A stretch of DNA of 6,393 bases from Pseudomonadota bacterium (GTDB lineage: Bacteria > Pseudomonadota > Alphaproteobacteria > Sphingomonadales > Sphingomonadaceae). Positions 1-5,058 of the stretch are shown in pieces; position 1 is the stretch's first letter, and every line of letters begins with the position of its first letter. The stretch is taken from contig JAEWIL010000010.1 of assembly GCA_023387085.1 (NCBI GenBank), positions 1 through 6,393 of the forward strand, in the 5' to 3' direction. The notes under the pieces are model-generated. The model saw only the letters and a list, made by a program, of their open reading frames with translations, did no database searches and had not been told where the DNA came from. Position numbers and translations under genes: made by a program.

Positions 1-435
1 GTGTCGCGCGCGGCGCCGACCTTGCTCGCCGCGGCCGGACCGGTCGACGGCGAGGAGCCGCTCGACTGGTGGCGCCGCGCGTTCCGCTTGACCTATTCGG
101 TCGAACTGCGCGCCGAACGCGCGGGGCGCGCCCAGTCGGTCGTCGATGCCGATGCCGACCGCTACCAGCGGTTCAGCCTGCCCGCGATCGCGGCGATTCC
201 GGCGAATGCGCCGCAAGGCGGCTGGGGGCGCCGGCGGATCGAGGGCAAGTTGCTCAGCATCGTCCGCCTCGCCAAGGCCAGTCTGACCTATGCCGGCGGG
301 ATCGATTATCTGGCGTGGAAGATCAACCGCCACGCCGGCACGAAGATCGAAATCAAGCCATGGCAGCGGCGCTGGCCCTTGCTCGCGGCGCTGACGCTGG
401 TGCCGCGCCTCGTCCGGGGCGGCGCGATCCGATAG
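1..435 (+). CDS. Unidentified protein, C-terminal part (5'-truncated by window edge)
   Basis: The reading frame is open from the first base to a TAG stop at 433-435, giving 144 residues. The GTG at position 1 could serve as a start, but a gene entering from upstream is more likely because the frame is already open at the edge and no ribosome site can be seen. The protein is Arg/Ala-rich. The last 65 residues look the most conserved in character, with a basic helix-like stretch, then YLAWKINRHAG and a PWQRRWPLL segment before a basic tail. There is no clear membrane helix or signal peptide in the visible part. I do not recognise the family and assign no function. It converges on the histidine kinase gene with 29 bp between the stop codons. 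Codon use matches the neighbours, which supports it being a real gene. Confidence 0.6.
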   Translation: MSRAAPTLLAAAGPVDGEEPLDWWRRAFRLTYSVELRAERAGRAQSVVDADADRYQRFSLPAIAAIPANAPQGGWGRRRIEGKLLSIVRLAKASLTYAGGIDYLAWKINRHAGTKIEIKPWQRRWPLLAALTLVPRLVRGGAIR

Positions 436-464
436 TCGTTTGCAAGGGAGAGCTGCCGGCGCGA

Positions 465-2426
465 TCAACTCGCCAGGCGTTGTCCCTCCCCGCGACCCTC
501 GCCGCTGCGGCGGATGGCCTGATCGAGCGCGGTGAGAGTGAACGGCTTTCGCAGCACGTCATGGTCGCCGAACGCGCCGTCCTCGCTGGCATCGCCGGCG
601 AAGCCGGTCACGAACAGCACCGACAGGCCCGGCCAGCGCTGCTTGAGCTGCGCGACCATTTCTGGGCCGGTAAGCTCGGGCATCAACACGTCGGACAGGA
701 TCAGGTCGAAGCCGCCGTGCCTAGCGACCAGAGTTTCGGCCTCCAGCGGGTTGCTGCAGGCCACCGCCTTGTGGCCCAGTTCCTCGACCGCATCGACCGT
801 CGCCACGAGGACGCGCTGGTCGTCCTCGACGACAAGAATGTTGAGCGCCTCGCCTGGTGCCGCGCCGGTCACGGCTTCGTCGGCGCGCGGGGCCACCATC
901 CCGATCGCCTCGGGCTTGGCGACGGGCAGCAGCATCGCGACGCTCGTCCCTTCTCCCTCGGTCGACGAAATCTGGACCTCGCCGCCGGACTGGCGGCAAA
1001 AGGCAAAGACCTGGCTCATGCCAAGCCCGGTACCCTGCCCGGCGGGCTTGGTGGTATAGAAAGGATCGAAGACGCGTTCGAGCACCTCGGGGGACATGCC
1101 GCATCCGGTGTCGATCACCTGCACCGCCAGCGCCGCCGTATCTTCCGCCTCGTCGCGGAGCGTCCGGATGGTCAGCGATCCGTGGCCGTCCATCGCGTCG
1201 CGCGCGTTGACCGACAGATTGAGCAATGCATTCTCGAACTGCTGACGGTCGACCCAGCACGCAAGGTCGGAGGCGTGGAGATCGAGGGTCAAGGCGATGC
1301 GGTCGCCGATCGTGCGGGCGATCAACTCGGCGAAGCCCGTGATGCATTCGTCGATCGGCGTCATTTCGGGCCGCGCGGGTTCCGATCGGGCGAAAGCGAG
1401 CAGGCGCCGCGTCAGATCGGCAGCGCGGTTGGCACCGTCCATCGCGTTGCTGAGGTGTCGCTGCGCCTTTTCGGGGTCTGTGGTGACCAGCCGCTGCGCC
1501 AGCTCGAGGCCGCCGACCACGACCGCGAGCATATTGTTGAAGTCGTGCGCGATACCGCCGGTCAGTTGCCCGACCGCCTCCATTTTCTGTGCCTGGCGAA
1601 GCTGGGCTTCGGCCGCTTCGCGTTCGCTCATTTCGCTGCGAAGCGCGAGGTTTGCCTTTTCGAGTTCGGCGGTGCGTTCCTCGACCGCGGCTTCGAGCTG
1701 CATCGCGCGATCGGCCTCGTACAGCGTTTCACGCCGCGCCACGCGCCGCTCGCCCTCGGCGCGGACGAGCGAAACCGTCGCGGCGATTGCAATGACTGCG
1801 GCCACCGCGCCGAGCAGCGAAAAGAGCAGAATCGCCTGGTTGAGGCTCGCGCGGTCCGATGCGGCGACGCGGTTGCGTTCGGCCAGGATCGTGCGTTCGT
1901 TGCGGATCAACTCCGACAGCAGGCGATCGATGCGGATCAGTGCCGCGTCGTGGCCCGCGGCATTATATTTGGAGATGGCGGCGATCGTCTGGCGGTAATT
2001 GGCGCTGAGCGCCGCGTCGCCGAGCTGCTGGCCGCGGCTCGTCAGTTCCTTCGTCAGCCGCGCGACCAGTTCGGCCTGTTTCGGATTGTCGCGGACATTG
2101 CGCTGGAGCAACGTCAGATATTGGAGCGCAAGGCCCCACTGCTGCTGATAGACGCGCCCGTCTTCCTTTTGCAGCCCCACCGCGAAGCGGCCGAGCGCCG
2201 CCTCGGCGCGGGCAAGCGCGGCGTCGAGACTGCGCGTCTGCGAGATGATTTCGAGGCTGTGCGCCTGCCAGCCCAGCGATCGGTCGTAATCGTCGTTGGC
2301 GCGTGACAACAGCAGCACGAGCGCGCCGACGATCGCGGTCAGGACCGCGCCCAGCCCGATCGTCAGCCAGAAGCGCAATCGCTCCCGCCGCCCCTCGCTC
2401 TCATTATCCAGATCCCGCTCGAACAC
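465..2426 (-). CDS. CHASE3-type membrane hybrid sensor histidine kinase with C-terminal receiver domain
   Basis: This 653-residue inner-membrane sensor autophosphorylates on histidine and probably relays phosphate to its own receiver. Visible in order: a membrane helix at about 19-41; a helical extracytoplasmic region at about 42-195 that fits a CHASE3 sensor; a second membrane helix at about 197-220; a Glu/Ala-rich coiled coil at about 225-282; the HisKA H-box GQLTGGIAHDFNN with His294; the ATPase N-box around Asn407; the G1 box DTGCGM (439-444); the FDPFYTTK box; and the G2 box GQGTGLGM (463-470). The receiver spans about 527-640, with acidic residues Asp535/536, phospho-acceptor Asp579 (LILSDVLMP), Thr607 and Lys627. 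All key residues are present. The start is GTG: an in-frame TAG lies 12 nt upstream, and a purine-rich AGAAAGAGG sits just before the start. The gene lies 113 bp downstream of serine palmitoyltransferase on the same strand. There is no DNA-binding output domain, so a partner regulator is expected elsewhere. The signal is unknown. Confidence 0.95.
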   Translation of the reverse strand: MFERDLDNESEGRRERLRFWLTIGLGAVLTAIVGALVLLLSRANDDYDRSLGWQAHSLEIISQTRSLDAALARAEAALGRFAVGLQKEDGRVYQQQWGLALQYLTLLQRNVRDNPKQAELVARLTKELTSRGQQLGDAALSANYRQTIAAISKYNAAGHDAALIRIDRLLSELIRNERTILAERNRVAASDRASLNQAILLFSLLGAVAAVIAIAATVSLVRAEGERRVARRETLYEADRAMQLEAAVEERTAELEKANLALRSEMSEREAAEAQLRQAQKMEAVGQLTGGIAHDFNNMLAVVVGGLELAQRLVTTDPEKAQRHLSNAMDGANRAADLTRRLLAFARSEPARPEMTPIDECITGFAELIARTIGDRIALTLDLHASDLACWVDRQQFENALLNLSVNARDAMDGHGSLTIRTLRDEAEDTAALAVQVIDTGCGMSPEVLERVFDPFYTTKPAGQGTGLGMSQVFAFCRQSGGEVQISSTEGEGTSVAMLLPVAKPEAIGMVAPRADEAVTGAAPGEALNILVVEDDQRVLVATVDAVEELGHKAVACSNPLEAETLVARHGGFDLILSDVLMPELTGPEMVAQLKQRWPGLSVLFVTGFAGDASEDGAFGDHDVLRKPFTLTALDQAIRRSGEGRGEGQRLAS

Positions 2427-2524
2427 GGCCTCTTTCTACCGGACAAGCGCCGTTCGGCAAAGCCGCGAAGGGCGCGCGCGCTCGTTGCCGCCTCGACTCG
2501 CCGTGAAAAGGAATCCGCTGGTCG

Positions 2525-2539
2525 GCGCGGGTGCCGCGC
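2525..2539 (-). terminator. Possible weak terminator hairpin directly after the serine palmitoyltransferase stop
   Basis: A perfect 6-bp inverted repeat (GCGCGG, loop GTG, CCGCGC) abuts the SPT stop codon on the minus strand. It is followed about 11 nt later by CCTTTT on that strand. The T-run is short and displaced, so this is not a classic intrinsic terminator. It may only pause transcription or protect the mRNA end. If it does terminate, the kinase gene needs its own promoter in 2427-2524, where I see no convincing -35/-10 pair. Confidence 0.25.
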
Positions 2540-3742
2540 TCAATCGATGATCCCGGTGCGTTTGCCCGCGCGTTCGAAGCGGCCGAGAATCTCGCCGACC
2601 TGCTCGCTACTATGCTCGGCGCAGAGCGAGCAGCGCAGCAGCGTCATGCCCGCGGGGGTCGCCGGCGGCCGCGCGAGATTGACGTATAGACCTTCTTCGA
2701 GCAGCGCTTCCCACATCATCGCGCCGCGTTCGAGATCGGGCATGATGACCGCGATGATCGCCGATTGGGGTTCGTCGGTGCCGAGCGTGAAGCCCAGATC
2801 GCGCAGTCCCTTGTGCAGCGTCTTCGAATTTTCCCACAGATGCGCGCGCTTGTTCGACCCGTGCATCAGCTTGCGGATGCTTGTCGCTGCGGTCGCGACT
2901 ACGCTCGGCGGCAGCGAGGCGGTGAAGACATAGGGACGGCAGACGAGCCGCATGATCTCGAACTTCGGGTGGTTCGACACGCAGAAGCCGCCGACGGTGC
3001 CGACGCTCTTGCTGAAGGTGCCGATGATGAAGTCGACGTCGTCGATGACGCCCTGCGCCTCGGCGACGCCGCGGCCATGCTCGCCGATAAAGCCCATCGA
3101 ATGCGCCTCGTCGACGAGGACCATCGCACCATTTTCCTTGGCGATGCGGATCATCTCCTTCAGCGGCGCGACGTCGCCGAGCATCGAATAGACGCCCTCG
3201 AGCACCACCAGCTTGCCCGCTTCGGGGGCCAAGCGCTTGAGGCGCTTCTCCAGCGCTTCGATATCATTGTGGCGGAAAGCGACGATTTCGGCATCGCCCA
3301 TCTTGCATCCGTCATAGATCGACGCGTGGCTGTCGATGTCGAGGATGATATAGTCGCCCTTGCCGGCGATCGTCGAAATGATGCCGAGGTTCGCCTGATA
3401 TCCGGTCGAGAACACCATGGCATGATCCATGGCGTAAAATTCCTTGAGCGCGTCCTCGACCTCGCGGTGGCCTTGATAGGTGCCGTTGAGTACGCGGCTG
3501 CCGGTCGTTCCGCTGCCGAACTTGTCGAGCGCGTCCTTGCCCGCCGCGATGACGTCGTCGTCGAAGGTCATGCCCATATAATTATAGGTGCCGAGCAGGA
3601 TCGTCTCGCGTCCGTTGCAGATCGCGACGGTCGGCGAGATCACCCTTTCCATCACCAGGCTGAACGGATCGGTGACGCCGGTCGCGAGCAACTCTTCGCG
3701 CTGCTTGATGAGCGGGTCGAATTTAGAGAAAAGATCGGTCAT
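2540..3742 (-). CDS. spt: Serine palmitoyltransferase (soluble bacterial type, PLP-dependent)
   Basis: This is a cytosolic alpha-oxoamine synthase, 400 residues, and the committed step of sphingolipid synthesis: L-serine plus an acyl thioester gives 3-ketosphinganine, CO2 and free carrier. The Schiff-base lysine is Lys245 in GTFSKSVGTVGG. Asp211 and His214 lie in DEAHSMG, and His139 in DSHASIYDG stacks on PLP. Asn54 (GTYNYMG), Arg358 (LARPPATPAG) and Arg370 (LLRCS) also match. From memory, all of these align at a constant offset of 20 with the studied Sphingomonas paucimobilis enzyme (Lys265, Asp231, His234, His159, Asn74, Arg378, Arg390), which is 420 residues long. The frame is open to 3895, but the extra 51 codons translate an intergenic palindrome. 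The ATG at 3742, giving MTDLFSKFDP and preceded by a GGAC ribosome site, fits the family N-terminus. The ACP gene ends 109 bp upstream and is probably co-transcribed. The related enzymes KBL and ALAS are less likely given the extensive SPT-specific motif match. Confidence 0.96.
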   Translation of the reverse strand: MTDLFSKFDPLIKQREELLATGVTDPFSLVMERVISPTVAICNGRETILLGTYNYMGMTFDDDVIAAGKDALDKFGSGTTGSRVLNGTYQGHREVEDALKEFYAMDHAMVFSTGYQANLGIISTIAGKGDYIILDIDSHASIYDGCKMGDAEIVAFRHNDIEALEKRLKRLAPEAGKLVVLEGVYSMLGDVAPLKEMIRIAKENGAMVLVDEAHSMGFIGEHGRGVAEAQGVIDDVDFIIGTFSKSVGTVGGFCVSNHPKFEIMRLVCRPYVFTASLPPSVVATAATSIRKLMHGSNKRAHLWENSKTLHKGLRDLGFTLGTDEPQSAIIAVIMPDLERGAMMWEALLEEGLYVNLARPPATPAGMTLLRCSLCAEHSSEQVGEILGRFERAGKRTGIID

Positions 3743-3759
3743 ATCAAAACGTCCAAAAT

Positions 3760-3841
3760 CCGTTCGCATCGAGCGAAGTCGAGAGGCCCCTCGACCTTGC
3801 GCGGTCCCGATGGGTGTCTCGTCGTCGCTCGACACGAACGG
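3760..3841. repeat. 82-bp imperfect palindromic intergenic element between ACP and SPT
   Basis: Two 29-bp arms (3760-3788 and 3813-3841) are inverted copies matching at 23 of 29 positions, each beginning CCGTTCG and containing TCGAGCGA when read inward. The 24-bp centre holds a second small stem, GACC (3793-3796) with GGTC (3803-3806). The arm text resembles the TTCGTGTCGAGCGAAGTCGAG palindromes that I recall being scattered between genes in Sphingopyxis and related genomes. That link is memory, not a search. In the ACP-SPT transcript it would form a long hairpin, which could affect mRNA processing or the ACP:SPT ratio. It lies almost entirely in the 109-bp spacer and overlaps no real coding sequence. 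Confidence 0.8.
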
Positions 3842-3851
3842 GGAAAAAGGG

Positions 3852-4088
3852 TCAGCCCTGCAGCTTCTCGACCGCGGCAACCAGCTGACCGACATTCTCG
3901 ATTTCGGCCTGCTGGTTCATGCTGATGATGATGTCGAACGTATCTTCGACCTCGGCGACGAAGTCCATCACCGTCAGGCTGTCCCATTCGAGGTCGCCTG
4001 CGAACGTCGTCGCGTCGGTCAGGGCGACGCCCTTCTTGTTGAACGGTTCGATCAGGCCGAAAATCTGGTCGCGCAGGGCGGTGCTCAT
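3852..4088 (-). CDS. Acyl carrier protein associated with serine palmitoyltransferase
   Basis: This 78-residue acidic protein is a single carrier domain, the usual ACP length. Ser37 in DLEWDSLTVMDFV is the phosphopantetheine attachment site. The following helix is acidic (EVEDTFDI), as expected for docking to partner enzymes, and the C-terminal helix is QLVAAVEKLQG. Its place 109 bp upstream of SPT on the same strand indicates a dedicated carrier that delivers the acyl chain to SPT. This matches the spt-acp arrangement known from Caulobacter and Sphingomonas sphingolipid loci. The ATG at 4088 is chosen because MSTALRDQIF is a typical ACP N-terminus and a GGGA ribosome site lies about 10 nt upstream. 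The frame is open further, to 4370, but that extension crosses the divergent promoter region and the opposite gene and looks unnatural. A role in general fatty-acid synthesis is less likely because the primary ACP normally sits with fab genes. Confidence 0.93.
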   Translation of the reverse strand: MSTALRDQIFGLIEPFNKKGVALTDATTFAGDLEWDSLTVMDFVAEVEDTFDIIISMNQQAEIENVGQLVAAVEKLQG

Positions 4089-4247
4089 GTGGTGCGTCCC
4101 ATCAGAATGAAGTTGCTTGCGGCATGCCGCCATGGGTTTCGCTTGGCAAGCGAATGCGGCGGGAATCGGGCAGCATCTTGCCCTATCTTGCCGTCGCGGG
4201 CGCATCATGTCATCCAGCCTGTGGACGCTGACAGGGGATGGGACTGT
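4089..4247. promoter_or_regulatory. Divergent intergenic region between ACP-SPT and the Pycsar-effector-like gene
   Basis: These 159 bp must hold the promoters for both directions. Symmetrical elements stand out: a perfect 12-bp palindrome GCGGCATGCCGC (4119-4130); a hairpin TTCGCTT-GGC-AAGCGAA (4138-4154); and the direct repeat ATCTTGCC CT ATCTTGCC (4175-4192), whose 10-bp period puts both copies on one face of the helix. I could not place convincing -35/-10 hexamers on either strand. Binding by a regulator is inference only. Confidence 0.45.
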
Positions 4248-4820
4248 ATGGACAGCGAAAAATCGGGTGTGGTGCCGGAACGGCCGGCAATTTCCTTTCC
4301 GCCGAACGCGGTACATCTCGTTCGCACCAACCAGCAGATCACGATGCAGCTGTCGCAGATGGCAGACCAAAAGGCCTCGATCCTGATGGGCGCGACCTTT
4401 GTCGTGTTCACGCTCGCGGTCGGTCAGGCGCGCGCCGGGGCAGGGGCGTTTGCGATGCCGCTAACCGTGCTCGCGACCTTTTCCTTCCTCTCGGCGCTGC
4501 TTGCGATCTCGGCGGTGCTGCCGCGCGTCGGCAAGGCGCCGCCGGCGGTTTACAGGGATGGCAAGGACCACAGCAATATCCTCTTCTTCGGCCGGTTCGA
4601 GCAGATGGACGAGAATGAGTTCATCGATGCGGTGAAGGCACGCCTCCGCACCGAGGAAGACCTCTACGAGACGATGCTGCGCGACACCTACCAGAACGGC
4701 GTCATCCTCGCGCGCCGCAAATATCGCTATCTTGCATATGCCTATCGGCTGTTCGTTGTCGGACTGACGCTGACGTTCCTCGCTTTCGTCTATGAAATGG
4801 CGCTGACGTGGGGCGGGTGA
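4248..4820 (+). CDS. Pycsar-effector-like (DUF5706-type) small membrane protein
   Basis: This 190-residue protein has about three membrane helices: near 45-61 (ILMGATFVVFTLAVG), 69-92 and 160-185. Between helices two and three lies a soluble segment of about 65 residues. The family signature as I know it is present: DQKAS (40-44) leading into helix one, HSNILFFGRF (108-117) after helix two, an acidic segment (EFIDAVKARLRTEEDLYE), and RRKYRYL (156-162) leading into helix three. In Pycsar defence, membrane effectors of this family respond to cyclic pyrimidine nucleotides and disrupt the inner membrane. No cyclase is visible here, so the function is open. The ATG at 4248 has AGGGGA 9 nt upstream; the longer open frame back to 3588 overlaps ACP and SPT and is spurious. 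The gene is divergent from ACP-SPT, stands alone on its strand, and is followed by a hairpin-rich repeat. Codon use matches the neighbours, with no sign of recent transfer. Confidence 0.8.
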   Translation: MDSEKSGVVPERPAISFPPNAVHLVRTNQQITMQLSQMADQKASILMGATFVVFTLAVGQARAGAGAFAMPLTVLATFSFLSALLAISAVLPRVGKAPPAVYRDGKDHSNILFFGRFEQMDENEFIDAVKARLRTEEDLYETMLRDTYQNGVILARRKYRYLAYAYRLFVVGLTLTFLAFVYEMALTWGG

Positions 4821-4828
4821 ACTGATTA

Positions 4829-4949
4829 CCCTCCCTGTCGCGTAACGATGGGGAGGGGGGCGCTCGCGAAGCGAGTGGTGGAGGGGTGGCGTTGTGGCCC
4901 CTCCGTCAGCGCGTCGCGCTGCCACCCCCCTGGCTTCGCCACAGGGAGG
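4829..4949. repeat. Compound inverted-repeat element (about 121 bp), possibly acting as a terminator
   Basis: The element opens with a hairpin at 4829-4857: a 12-bp stem of CCCTCCC/GGGAGGG plus TGTCG/CGATG with two G-T pairs, and a 5-nt loop. Further stems follow: CTCGC-GAA-GCGAG (4863-4875), GGAGGGG with CCCCTCC (4880-4886 and 4898-4904), AGCGCG-T-CGCGCT (4908-4920) and TGGC-TTC-GCCA (4931-4941). The outer ends also pair, CCTCCCTG (4830-4837) with CAGGGAGG (4942-4949), so the whole unit can fold as a branched structure. GGGGTGGC (4883-4890) can alternatively pair with GCCACCCC (4921-4928). I recall similar CCTCCCTGT...ACAGGGAGG units between genes in sphingomonads. It begins 8 bp after the Pycsar-like stop codon and may end that transcript, although no T-run follows the first stem. 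Confidence 0.75.
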
Positions 4950-4961
4950 ATCAAATCGGTC

Positions 4962-4977
4962 AAAGGCTGTTGCCTTT
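4962..4977 (+). terminator. Small hairpin with T-rich 3' arm, possible terminator
   Basis: The sequence AAAGGC-TGTT-GCCTTT is a perfect 6-bp stem with a 4-nt loop, located between the compound repeat and the MATE gene. The A/T end pairs give a short T-run on either strand, so it could weakly terminate transcription both ways. The remaining stretch 4978-5058 before the MATE start shows no promoter or ribosome site that I can support. Confidence 0.3.
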
Positions 4978-5058
4978 CTGCCACCCTCGCCGACAAACTT
5001 CGGCCGGTCGCTGCCGACGGGTTGAAGCGCGCCGTACCCCCGCCTATCCGGGCCGGCT

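Noticed and set aside
69..2306. 745-codon plus-strand open frame opposite the histidine kinase
   Set aside because: It is a long antisense shadow typical of high-GC genes. The product is low-complexity Arg/Ala/Gly/His sequence with no domain, while the minus strand encodes a complete kinase with every motif.
2765..3925. 386-codon plus-strand open frame opposite serine palmitoyltransferase
   Set aside because: It mirrors SPT codons, shows no recognisable domain and crosses the intergenic palindrome and part of the ACP gene.
3588..4247. 220-codon upstream extension of the Pycsar-like gene
   Set aside because: It runs antisense through SPT and ACP and the palindrome. The ATG at 4248 has a properly spaced ribosome site and gives the family length.
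4089..4370. 94-codon N-terminal extension of the ACP
   Set aside because: It would cross the divergent region and overlap the opposite gene. The 78-residue form is a complete carrier domain with its own ribosome site.
4461..4925. 154-codon minus-strand open frame over the end of the Pycsar-like gene and the repeat
   Set aside because: Its first part is the translated repeat element and the rest is antisense to the membrane protein. There is no domain.
4829..4949. Possible CRISPR array or tandem repeat
   Set aside because: The stems are different inverted repeats rather than regularly spaced identical direct repeats, and there are no spacers or cas genes.
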